A stretch of 10,052 nucleotides of DNA from Candidatus Stahliibacteriota bacterium (GTDB lineage Bacteria > Hydrothermota > Tepidihabitantia > SM23-42), in the NCBI GenBank assembly GCA_004376785.1, contig SOIY01000116.1, positions 1 through 10,052 on the forward strand, in the 5' to 3' direction. Below are positions 1-6,312 of the stretch, one piece after another; positions within the stretch are counted from its first letter, which is position 1; every line of letters begins with the position of its first letter. Below the pieces are notes generated by a model. That model had not been told where the DNA came from. It was given only the letters and a program-made list of their open reading frames with translations, and made no database searches. Both the position numbers and the translations under genes were made by a program.

Positions 1-88
1 GGATAGGTGCTGGTGTGCCTGCTGGACTTCAAATCCAGATGTCCTTCGAAAGGGGGACGGTAGGTTCGATTCCTACACGCCTCCGCCA
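1..88 (+). tRNA. selC: tRNA-Sec (UCA anticodon), 5' end cut by window edge
   Basis: Selenocysteine tRNA that is charged with serine, converted to Sec-tRNA by SelA and delivered to UGA codons by SelB. The anticodon arm is CTGGA-CTTCAAA-TCCAG (22-38) with anticodon TCA at 29-31. A 6-bp D stem (AGGTGC/GTGCCT, 5-20) with a 4-base TGGT loop, a long variable arm (about 41-58), a T arm GTAGG-TTCGATT-CCTAC (60-76) and an 8-base 3' acceptor strand (77-84) are the hallmarks of bacterial tRNA-Sec. The discriminator is G85 and CCA is encoded at 86-88. The 5' acceptor strand should be close to GGAGGCGN; only its last bases are inside the window, so about six bases are missing by position, not by mutation. 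The selA and selB genes lie 3-6 kb away on the other strand, which supports the call. Confidence 0.95.
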
Positions 89-95
89 GACAAAC

Positions 96-172
96 AGTGA
101 CTAGGGACTAGTGAACAGTGGATAGGGAACAGTGGCTAGTGAGCAGTGGCTAGTGACTAGGGACTAGTGATT
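96..172 (+). repeat. Left heptamer array (about 11 tandem 7-bp units) upstream of four-helix-bundle gene
   Basis: From base 96 the sequence reads in 7-bp register as AGTGACT, AGGGACT, AGTGAAC, AGTGGAT, AGGGAAC, AGTGGCT, AGTGAGC, AGTGGCT, AGTGACT, AGGGACT, AGTGATT. The 19-mer AGTGACTAGGGACTAGTGA occurs exactly twice, at 96-114 and 152-170. The array starts 7 bases after the tRNA-Sec CCA and ends just before the Shine-Dalgarno of the next gene. The segment 144-160 is a perfect 17-bp inverted match to 577-593 on the far side of that gene. Confidence 0.85.
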
Positions 173-188
173 TAATATGGAGGATTGA

Positions 189-587
189 ATGAATGTGAAA
201 AAGGACAAACAAGTTAGACATTTCACAGATTTAGTTGTCTGGAAGAAAGCACATAATTTATTTGTCGATATATTTAAAAAAACAGGAGACTTACCACGAC
301 AAATTGGTGTTAACACAATAGTTGACCAAATCCTACGGAGTTGCGGTAGTATTAGCGCCAACATTGCCGAAGGATTCAATACGCGAACTACAAAACACTA
401 CATTCATTATCTCGATACTGCCTTGAACAGTGCATCAGAAACTGAGAATTGGTTATATAAAATCAAAGACTGTAATTTGCTTGCAAATGATATAGTAATC
501 CCATGGCTTGATGTATGTTCTGAAATTGAAAAAATGCTTCAGAAAATGATCCAAAATCTAAGCAAAAAACTAACCACTAGTCACTAG
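189..587 (+). CDS. Four-helix-bundle protein (23S rRNA intervening-sequence/S23 type)
   Basis: 132-aa protein of the four-helix-bundle family first known from ORFs inside 23S rRNA intervening sequences and related in fold to Avd of diversity-generating retroelements. Its molecular role is not established. Family marks are an aromatic N-terminal stretch with DLVVWKKAH (residues 14-22), the core motif SISANIAEGF (54-63), and the third-helix motif ALNSASETENWL (78-89). Length is normal for the family. The ATG at 189 has GGAGGA at 179-184, a good Shine-Dalgarno with a 4-base gap. The gene follows selC on the same strand and is enclosed by inverted 7-bp repeat arrays. The last residues (LTTSH) and the TAG stop are encoded by the right array, so the reading frame runs into the repeat. 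No 23S rRNA sequence is adjacent, so this is a free-standing copy. Family call firm; function unknown. Confidence 0.88.
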   Translation: MNVKKDKQVRHFTDLVVWKKAHNLFVDIFKKTGDLPRQIGVNTIVDQILRSCGSISANIAEGFNTRTTKHYIHYLDTALNSASETENWLYKIKDCNLLANDIVIPWLDVCSEIEKMLQKMIQNLSKKLTTSH

Positions 588-613
588 CCACTGATTACTA
601 GGCACTAGTCACT
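571..613 (+). repeat. Right heptamer array, inverted relative to the left array
   Basis: Reads as tandem ACTAGTC, ACTAGCC, ACTGATT, ACTAGGC, ACTAGTC, ACT from 576. On the opposite strand this is AGTGACT, AGTGCCT, AGTAATC, AGTGGCT, AGTGACT, the same unit as the left array, in inverted orientation. Bases 577-593 pair perfectly over 17 bp with 144-160. The array overlaps the last codons and stop of the four-helix-bundle gene and lies in the convergent gap before the M48 protease gene. Confidence 0.85.
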
Positions 614-635
614 TTGCATTGAAAGTAACGCTTTG

Positions 636-1418
636 CTATTTAATCTCGTTTAGCAACGTCTGGTATTCGTCTTCATAGTACGGTAATTCTGTGCCGCCAA
701 TCTTTTTTATCTGCTTGTTGCCATTACCTATGCGGTCTTTAGCAGGTGGATGGGAGGCAAGTAATTTTTCGAATGCTGATGGTGGTTTTCCTTCCATCTG
801 TTTGAATTTTTCAAAGACCTGAATCATTGCTTTTGGATTGTACCCTGAATTTTTTGAGTAGAGGATTCCATAATTATCAGCTTCATACTCATTTTCTCTA
901 CCATACCCCTGCAAAGTTAAACCAACAGCTGCATCTACCATTTGTCGTGCTGTCTTACCCATTTTACCACCCAGCGCAACTTCCATAATAATAGTATAGC
1001 CGTATATTGCCTGGAGGCGTTTTATAGAATGTCGTGCAACCACGTGTCCGACCTCATGTGCCAGAACTGCTGCTAATTGTGCTTCATTATCGAATATTTT
1101 TAAAAGACCAGAATAGATATATATAAATCCACCAGGACATGCAAATGCATTTATTTCTTTGTTATCGAGCACTTTGAATTTGTATTTTACATCTTTACGG
1201 TCGCACACCTTGGCAATTTTCTGTCCCACTTTGTTCACATAATTTTGTACTGTTTGATTATTCAGAACTTTTTCTGAGGATTCAACATCCTGTGCAACTT
1301 CTTTGCCGATTTGAACTTCTTGTGAGGTTGGAATAAGTATAAGGCTTTTTTTACCACCGGGTCCAGTAGTTACACAACCGATTATTAAAAATATGAGTGC
1401 TAATATAAATTTTTTCAT
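636..1418 (-). CDS. M48 family zinc metalloprotease, lipoprotein (LoiP/BepA-like)
   Basis: 260-aa Zn-dependent endopeptidase of family M48, probably anchored to the periplasmic side of the envelope and acting in protein quality control, as LoiP and BepA do in E. coli. The N-terminus MKKFILALIFLIIGC is a lipoprotein signal with the lipid-bearing Cys at residue 15. The zinc motif HEVGH is at 121-125, the third ligand is probably Glu177 in NEYEAD, and the closing motif SHPPAKDRI, typical of periplasmic M48 proteins, is near residues 222-230. No TPR repeats follow, so it is the short LoiP-like form rather than full-length BepA. The ATG at 1418 lies 5 bases after a TATAAT box and has no Shine-Dalgarno, so the mRNA may be leaderless. 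It is divergent from the phosphodiesterase gene. The exact orthologue is not certain. Confidence 0.9.
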   Translation of the reverse strand: MKKFILALIFLIIGCVTTGPGGKKSLILIPTSQEVQIGKEVAQDVESSEKVLNNQTVQNYVNKVGQKIAKVCDRKDVKYKFKVLDNKEINAFACPGGFIYIYSGLLKIFDNEAQLAAVLAHEVGHVVARHSIKRLQAIYGYTIIMEVALGGKMGKTARQMVDAAVGLTLQGYGRENEYEADNYGILYSKNSGYNPKAMIQVFEKFKQMEGKPPSAFEKLLASHPPAKDRIGNGNKQIKKIGGTELPYYEDEYQTLLNEIK

Positions 1419-1423
1419 AATTG

Positions 1424-1451
1424 ATTATATTTAACTATCTAAGAAAATCAA
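1424..1451 (-). promoter_or_regulatory. Sigma70-type promoter of the M48 gene
   Basis: On the minus strand, TTGATT (1446-1451), a 16-bp spacer and a perfect TATAAT (1424-1429), followed after exactly 5 bases by the ATG. The expected transcription start falls on or next to the start codon, which implies a leaderless mRNA. Its -35 box is 9 bp from the -35 box of the divergent promoter. Confidence 0.75.
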
Positions 1452-1460
1452 CATGTATGT

Positions 1461-1488
1461 TTGACAATTTTCTGGATATAGATATAAT
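1461..1488 (+). promoter_or_regulatory. Full-consensus sigma70 promoter of the phosphodiesterase gene
   Basis: TTGACA (1461-1466), a 16-bp spacer and TATAAT (1483-1488), so both boxes match consensus. The ATG at 1494 starts 5 bases after the -10 box, the same gap as in the divergent promoter and in the selA promoter. No Shine-Dalgarno lies between, so translation is probably leaderless. Confidence 0.8.
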
Positions 1489-1493
1489 TCACA

Positions 1494-2678
1494 ATGGCAC
1501 AAAAGCGTATGAGCGATATTATGTGCATGCCGAATTATAAAGACGGGAGTATTGTAAATCTAATGAGTTCAGTTTTGAAAGCCTATGGATATGAATCCAA
1601 ATATGAGGCTTTAAAAATTTTAAAACCTGATGAATTACGTGAATCTAAGAACATTGTTTTGATTGTTATAGATGGGTTAGGTTATGAATATTTAACTAAA
1701 TATGGAAAAGGTACTGTTTTTAATGATTACCTTAAGGGTAAAATAACCTCTGTTTTTCCTGCTACTACAGCAACTGCCATCACAACTTTTGTCACAGGCG
1801 TTGCACCACAGCAGCATGCAGTTACAGGATGGTATGTATATTTAAAAGAATTGGGTTTGGTTACTACAATCCTACCATTTACTCCGAGGTGCGGTGGTTT
1901 ATCCTTTGGTCAAATTAAAATAAATCCTAAAATTATATTCAATCAAAAGTCGGTGTTTGAAAAAATCAAAGCCAATTCATATTATATTATTCACAAAGAT
2001 TTTTTGGGATCTGATTACACTGTTGCTTTATCTGGCAGGGCAAAGAGCGTTCCTTTTAATAGCCTCACAGATTTCTTTAGACAGATAAAACAGGTACTTT
2101 CCTCAACAAAGAGTAAAAAGTATATTTATGCCTATTTGCACAAGTTTGATTCGTTATGTCATGAATATGGGACAAAAAGTGCTGAAGTTTTCGCATATTT
2201 CAAAAATCTTAATAAAAAACTTATTCCTTTTTTAAAATCAATCAAAGGTACGAATACTACGGTGATCATTACTGCTGATCATGGCTTAATTGATACAACC
2301 GAATCTCGAATAATTAAACTAAAAGAACATCTTGAATTTGTTGATACTCTTACGCTTCCATTATGTGGTGATACAAGAATTGGGTATTGTTATGTTCATC
2401 CATCAAAAGCAAAATATTTTGAAGAATATGTGAATAAGTTTTTTAAGAATTGTTGTGAATTATATAAGGCAGAAGATTTGATCAGGACAAAATGTTTTGG
2501 TTTATTTGAGCCTAGTGAGAATTTATTTGACAGGGTTGGTGATTATGTTTTAATCATGAAAGAAAATTATATAATTAGAGATTTTGTGTTGGGCGAAGAT
2601 GAATATTTTCCTAAAGGAAATCACGGTGGGGTTAGCAAAGAAGAGATGTTTGTCCCGCTGATTGTGGTTAACAGATAA
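1494..2678 (+). CDS. Alkaline-phosphatase-superfamily phosphodiesterase/nucleotide pyrophosphatase
   Basis: 394-aa protein of the type I phosphodiesterase/nucleotide pyrophosphatase family, metal-dependent hydrolases of phosphodiester or pyrophosphate bonds. Visible marks in order: first metal ligand Asp60 in VIDGLG; the nucleophile region FPATTATAITT with Thr91 or Thr92; D219 and H223 in HKFDSLCHEYG; D262-H263 in TADHG; H377 in GNHGG. These match the two-metal site of the superfamily. No signal peptide or membrane segment is seen, so it is likely cytoplasmic. The substrate cannot be told from sequence. Start choice: ATG 1494 sits at the predicted +1 of a consensus promoter; in-frame ATGs at 1509, 1521 and 1527 are alternatives, none with a Shine-Dalgarno. 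The stop TAA is followed at once by a tandem octamer array. Convergent with selB. Confidence 0.85.
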   Translation: MAQKRMSDIMCMPNYKDGSIVNLMSSVLKAYGYESKYEALKILKPDELRESKNIVLIVIDGLGYEYLTKYGKGTVFNDYLKGKITSVFPATTATAITTFVTGVAPQQHAVTGWYVYLKELGLVTTILPFTPRCGGLSFGQIKINPKIIFNQKSVFEKIKANSYYIIHKDFLGSDYTVALSGRAKSVPFNSLTDFFRQIKQVLSSTKSKKYIYAYLHKFDSLCHEYGTKSAEVFAYFKNLNKKLIPFLKSIKGTNTTVIITADHGLIDTTESRIIKLKEHLEFVDTLTLPLCGDTRIGYCYVHPSKAKYFEEYVNKFFKNCCELYKAEDLIRTKCFGLFEPSENLFDRVGDYVLIMKENYIIRDFVLGEDEYFPKGNHGGVSKEEMFVPLIVVNR

Positions 2679-2742
2679 AGTCATTAAGTAATTAAGTCAT
2701 TGAGTCAATAAGTCATTAAGTCATTGAGTCATTAAGTCATTT
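2679..2742 (+). repeat. Tandem octamer array, eight units of AGTCATTA-type
   Basis: Eight contiguous 8-bp units: AGTCATTA, AGTAATTA, AGTCATTG, AGTCAATA, AGTCATTA, AGTCATTG, AGTCATTA, AGTCATTT. The array begins on the base after the TAA stop of the phosphodiesterase gene. It has no coding content. It recalls the 7-bp arrays around the four-helix-bundle gene but has a different unit and period. Confidence 0.9.
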
Positions 2743-2760
2743 GTCTAATTTGTTTGTTAG

Positions 2761-2826
2761 TATCGTTTTATTCGTTTAGTTCGTTTGGATCGTTACGAAT
2801 ACGAAGTACGAATTACGAATACGATA
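2761..2826. repeat. Imperfect inverted repeat of TTCGTTT/ACGAAT units at convergent gene ends
   Basis: The left half carries TCGTTTTAT, TCGTTTAGT, TCGTTTGGA, TCGTT; the right half carries ACGAAT, ACGAAGT, ACGAATT, ACGAAT, ACGA. The halves are roughly reverse complements, with perfect outer ends TATCGT (2761-2766) and ACGATA (2821-2826). An RNA from either strand could fold here, so it may end both converging transcripts, but there is no clean U-tract. The selB stop codon lies 2 bases beyond it. Function is inferred only. Confidence 0.65.
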
Positions 2827-2827
2827 T

Positions 2828-4741
2828 TTATCGATATTTCTGCCCCAGTATTCTTACATCACCTCGTTTGATTGTAACATTGTGTGTGTCAAAGTAAATT
2901 AACAAGGGCAATACATATTTGCGGCTTGCTCCAAGCAAATCTCTGAATTGAGATATTCTTATTTCTTTATTGCTTTTTAAAAATTGAATTAATTTTTCTT
3001 TTGCCTGTTCAACCATTTTTTTATGTATTACAATCGATTCGCCAACAAAAATAAGGATGCCAGTATCGAGCACGTACCTGTATGCCTTTTTAACTAATTT
3101 TTCATCCCCTAATCTCTGACTAAGGACAGCATCATAATTTGGTGGTTTATATTCAGCAACCAGGAACATTTCTTCAAGTCTTTTAACTATTTCGTCCATA
3201 TTTTTATCTAAGACAACCTTGAAATCGAATAACCTCATTTTATTGTCATCGGTTAACTTAACACTTTTTTCCCGGGACATTTTTTCAAGCGTGTAATTTA
3301 ACAGACTTTTATCAAAACCTTTACTGATATTTTTCAACAATTCGAGTTGTGGTATGCCGGTATTTATGGGATTATTTTTGTGATACTCCTTTAAGATGTT
3401 AATGATATTATTTTTTAATTTTTCAGAATTCTTCTGGGAATAATATAAACCCCTTTTTTCATCAATGCATAGCACCTTTTTATTATTTAATAATTGTTTT
3501 ATGACTTCACTCACTTTTGGTAACGGGAGGTTAAGGTCATACGCGATTTCGTCAACTTTTCTTGGTAATTCAAAATTTGTAGCTAAATTTTCTTCAACCA
3601 TTACTCCGGGGTCACCTGCTTCAACTTTTTGCAAATGCTCAATCAATTTTTCATCGAACCCTTTTGCTTTTGTCGCCTTTGGTTCTATTATGACACCACC
3701 CCCGATCGTTGCTTGAGGTGAATATGTTCTTACGACATATCTATCATTGATATCGCATACTGCTGGCGTTTCCAGGCGAAATTGTGCCATTGCTTTTTGG
3801 CCAGGTGCCAATGTTTTTTTATCAAGCAGCACAATCCGTCCCAGAATTTCTTTTGTTCCTAAATGGATCCGTAGCCGTGTGAGATTTTTAAGCGGTTTTC
3901 CTGCAGATTTAAGGAGATATAGGGACGCGTTTAAAAAGGTGGAAGGTTTGTAATAGCCTGGTTGCGCAAGCACATCACCTCTTTTTATTTCTTCTTTTTC
4001 TGTGCCAACCAGATTTATTGCAGACCTGAAACCAGTGCCGACCTCTGTAACTTTTTTATTGTGGACTTCTATTCCTCTTACCTTAACTTTTTTCTTGTTA
4101 GGTAATAATTCAAGTGTGTCCCCAATTTTTATTTTTCCGGAAAGAACTGTTCCTGCAACGACCGTGCCAAATCCCTTAATAGTAAAACATCGATCAATAC
4201 AAAGTCTAAATATGCCGCGGTCCTTTTTCGCTGCGGTTTGGGTGATTAATTCATCAAGAACTTTTTTCAACTCATCTATACCTTCTTTTGTAATGCTGGA
4301 AACAGGAATAATTGGTGCATCCTGGAGAAAAGTATCGTACATGAGTTTTTTTACTTCATCTATGACGATTTGTAGCCAGTCATCTTTTACCAGATCTTTT
4401 TTAGTAATAACCACAACACCTTTTTTAATAGCCAGGAGTTTTAAGACCTCAAGATGCTCAATAGTCTGCGGCATAATTCCATCATCGGCAGCAATAACAA
4501 ACATTACAAAGTCTATTGTGCTCGCGCCGGCAACCATATGACGTACAAACTTTTCATGACCCGGGACATCAATGATTGTTACATCGTCACCGTAAAAGAC
4601 AAACCCCAGATCAGTTGTCATGCCTCTTTCTTTTTCTTCTTTTAACCGATCCGGGTCGACTCCGGTAAGTGCTTTGATCAGGGCGCTCTTGCCATGATCA
4701 ATGTGTCCTGCAGTGCCTACTACAATGTGATTTTCTCTCAT
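2828..4741 (-). CDS. selB: Selenocysteine-specific elongation factor SelB
   Basis: 637-aa GTPase that binds Sec-tRNA(Sec) and the SECIS hairpin in selenoprotein mRNA and delivers selenocysteine at UGA on the ribosome. N-terminal EF-Tu-like domain: P-loop GHIDHGKS (12-19), switch region RGMTTDLGF (39-47), DVPGHEKF (58-65), and TKKD (113-116) in place of NKxD, as is usual for SelB. Beta-barrel domains II and III follow to about residue 370, then the C-terminal winged-helix repeats that bind SECIS RNA (about 380-637). Length is close to E. coli and Moorella SelB. The ATG at 4741 has only a weak AGAAG ribosome site. It lies 89 bases after the selA stop and is probably co-transcribed. A TTGACT at 4793-4798 could be a -35 box of an internal promoter, but its -10 (TAGCAA, 16 bp on) is poor. 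Confidence 0.97.
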   Translation of the reverse strand: MRENHIVVGTAGHIDHGKSALIKALTGVDPDRLKEEKERGMTTDLGFVFYGDDVTIIDVPGHEKFVRHMVAGASTIDFVMFVIAADDGIMPQTIEHLEVLKLLAIKKGVVVITKKDLVKDDWLQIVIDEVKKLMYDTFLQDAPIIPVSSITKEGIDELKKVLDELITQTAAKKDRGIFRLCIDRCFTIKGFGTVVAGTVLSGKIKIGDTLELLPNKKKVKVRGIEVHNKKVTEVGTGFRSAINLVGTEKEEIKRGDVLAQPGYYKPSTFLNASLYLLKSAGKPLKNLTRLRIHLGTKEILGRIVLLDKKTLAPGQKAMAQFRLETPAVCDINDRYVVRTYSPQATIGGGVIIEPKATKAKGFDEKLIEHLQKVEAGDPGVMVEENLATNFELPRKVDEIAYDLNLPLPKVSEVIKQLLNNKKVLCIDEKRGLYYSQKNSEKLKNNIINILKEYHKNNPINTGIPQLELLKNISKGFDKSLLNYTLEKMSREKSVKLTDDNKMRLFDFKVVLDKNMDEIVKRLEEMFLVAEYKPPNYDAVLSQRLGDEKLVKKAYRYVLDTGILIFVGESIVIHKKMVEQAKEKLIQFLKSNKEIRISQFRDLLGASRKYVLPLLIYFDTHNVTIKRGDVRILGQKYR

Positions 4742-4770
4742 AATCTTCTAAATAAGCTTAACTTCTTTTT

Positions 4771-4798
4771 TTGCTAAAACCGACTCCGTAATAGTCAA
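4771..4798 (-). promoter_or_regulatory. Possible weak internal promoter before selB
   Basis: Minus-strand TTGACT (4793-4798), the same -35 hexamer as the selA promoter, with TAGCAA (4771-4776) 16 bp downstream. The -10 matches consensus at only three positions. Unlike the other promoters here, it would leave a leader of roughly 20-25 bases with a weak AGAAG. It is listed because of the identical -35 and spacer, but it may be chance. Confidence 0.2.
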
Positions 4799-4830
4799 CC
4801 TTCTAATTATTGTAAAATTCGCACATAAAT

Positions 4831-6234
4831 TTATTGACCATTGAGAGTTGAATTAAATGCTTCGACAATAATTTTCTCTTCACCTTTCAGGACGGTCCGG
4901 AAATCGAGGAGTAGTGTATCTTCTGATACGCGTCCGTAAACAGGTATGCGGTGTTGTCTTAATTTCTTTGCCAGTTCCTGGATACTCATCTGTTTCGATT
5001 TTACTGCGACAACAAAGGTTGGTAATTCTTCTGTGCTTAATGAACCACCGCCTATTTCTGATACATCTGCTTTTACTGAAATATCCAATTTTGAGCTGTG
5101 GAGTTTTTTGAGCTGCTTGGCACACTTGTTTGCCTGGTGTTTAATATCAGTGAGTGGTTTTAGTAGAATGCCAAGAACACCGTGATTTTTGATTAATGTT
5201 TCTTCTTTCATTAAAAACATTTTTAGTGTTGCTTCTAATGCAGCGTTAGTGAGTTTATCGCATCTCAGCGTCCTGGTTAAAGGATTCTTTTTGATTTTCT
5301 CAATAATCTGTTTTTTGCCAATGATAATACCACATTGAGGACCACCAATCAGTTTATCACCACTAAAACATACAACATCGGCTCCAGTTTTTATACTTTC
5401 CTGTACCATTGGTTCCTTTGGTAGATTGTATTTAGAAAAATCTATTAAGGCGCCACTGCCAAGATCGTCAATAACCGGAATAGAATATTTTTTGCCGAGC
5501 TGGACGAGTTCTTCTAATTTGACCTCTTTAGTAAAACCTATTATGCGATAATTAGATTGATGCACCCGAAGCAGTGCAGCTGTTTGTTCATTGATAGCAT
5601 CTTCATAATTCCTGAGGTGTGTTCGGTTAGTCGTGCCGATTTCATGCATTATTGCACCGCTCTGTGCCATTATCTCAGGGATACGAAAAGCGCCACCGAT
5701 TTCAATAAGCTGTCCTCGTGATACAATTACCTCTCTTCCTTTTGCTAAGGTATTAAGGATTAAAAGTGTAGCACCCGCATTATTGTTTACAATAATGCCT
5801 GCTTCAGCACCGGTCAATACTTGTATGAGACGACTGATTTTGCGATACCTGTCTGCTCTTCTACCATATTCATCGATCTGCAGTTGTGAATATCCTGATG
5901 ATACAGAATATATTATATCAGCAATACCTTTACTAAATGGAGCGCGTCCCAATCCTGTGTGCAGTACAATTCCCAGGGCATTTACTGCACGGCGAAAATA
6001 CGGGGTTATTAACCCCTGTAGTTCCTTGATGATACTCTGTTTAAGATGTTCTAAATTCATTTTTTCGCCAGAAACGATTCTGCTTCTAAAATCATCGATT
6101 GTATATCTGATGATCAATGTAACATATGCATGTTCAAATGTTTCCAGATATTCTTTAATCTCAGACCATTGTAATACTTTATCGACCGATGGTATGTTTT
6201 TCAACATATTATTATTATTCGATTTTTCTTTCAC
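4831..6234 (-). CDS. selA: L-seryl-tRNA(Sec) selenium transferase SelA
   Basis: 467-aa PLP enzyme that converts Ser-tRNA(Sec) to Sec-tRNA(Sec) using selenophosphate, in the cytoplasm as a large ring oligomer. Family marks: NALGIVLHTGLGRAPF (85-100), VNNNAGATLLIL (149-160), SRGQLIEIGGAFRIPEIM (172-189), IGTTNRTH (199-206), DDLGSGALIDF (256-266) and SGDKLIGGPQ (291-300), where Lys294 holds PLP. Length matches E. coli SelA (463 aa). The start at 6234 is GTG, 5 bases after a TATAAT box and without a Shine-Dalgarno, so initiation is probably leaderless; the next in-frame ATG at 6207 (MLKNIPSVDK) is the alternative and matches where homology to E. coli SelA begins. selB follows. The selD gene for selenophosphate synthesis is not in the window. 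Confidence 0.97.
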   Translation of the reverse strand: MKEKSNNNNMLKNIPSVDKVLQWSEIKEYLETFEHAYVTLIIRYTIDDFRSRIVSGEKMNLEHLKQSIIKELQGLITPYFRRAVNALGIVLHTGLGRAPFSKGIADIIYSVSSGYSQLQIDEYGRRADRYRKISRLIQVLTGAEAGIIVNNNAGATLLILNTLAKGREVIVSRGQLIEIGGAFRIPEIMAQSGAIMHEIGTTNRTHLRNYEDAINEQTAALLRVHQSNYRIIGFTKEVKLEELVQLGKKYSIPVIDDLGSGALIDFSKYNLPKEPMVQESIKTGADVVCFSGDKLIGGPQCGIIIGKKQIIEKIKKNPLTRTLRCDKLTNAALEATLKMFLMKEETLIKNHGVLGILLKPLTDIKHQANKCAKQLKKLHSSKLDISVKADVSEIGGGSLSTEELPTFVVAVKSKQMSIQELAKKLRQHRIPVYGRVSEDTLLLDFRTVLKGEEKIIVEAFNSTLNGQ

Positions 6235-6239
6235 AGTAA

Positions 6240-6267
6240 ATTATAAATAAAAGTAGTACTAAGTCAA
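6240..6267 (-). promoter_or_regulatory. Promoter of selA, -35 inside upstream terminator hairpin
   Basis: Minus-strand TTGACT (6262-6267), a 16-bp spacer and TATAAT (6240-6245), then 5 bases to the GTG start. The geometry is identical to the two promoters at 1424-1488. The -35 box is the outer 6 bp of the downstream arm of the hairpin at 6262-6304, so terminator and promoter share bases. Confidence 0.75.
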
Positions 6268-6304
6268 GGCTTCTGCCCAGTGTATACAGGCAGAAACCTT
6301 GACT
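6262..6304 (-). terminator. Strong hairpin, probable terminator of the beta-barrel gene
   Basis: Two 16-base arms (6262-6277 and 6289-6304) pair at all positions but one (C6270 opposite A6296) around an 11-base loop, starting 8 bases after the stop of the beta-barrel gene. Read on the minus strand, the arm is followed by TAGTACTACTTTTATTTAT, a broken U-rich tract rather than a clean run. It is probably an intrinsic terminator or a 3'-end stabilising hairpin. The loop contains the self-complementary TGTATACA. Confidence 0.7.
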
Positions 6305-6312
6305 AAATGATT

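Noticed and set aside
96..172. CRISPR array
   Set aside because: The repeats are contiguous 7-bp units without spacers and there are no cas genes; the octamer array at 2679-2742 fails for the same reason.
189..587. Diversity-generating retroelement accessory gene (avd)
   Set aside because: Avd shares the four-helix fold, but there is no reverse transcriptase, template repeat or variable repeat in the window.
96..613. 23S rRNA intervening sequence in place
   Set aside because: The flanks are tRNA-Sec and a protease gene, with no rRNA sequence on either side.
4002..4541. Plus-strand 179-aa open frame inside selB, and the 205-aa frame at 5633-6250 inside selA
   Set aside because: Both are antisense shadows of well-recognised genes, show no family motifs and have no ribosome site or promoter of note.
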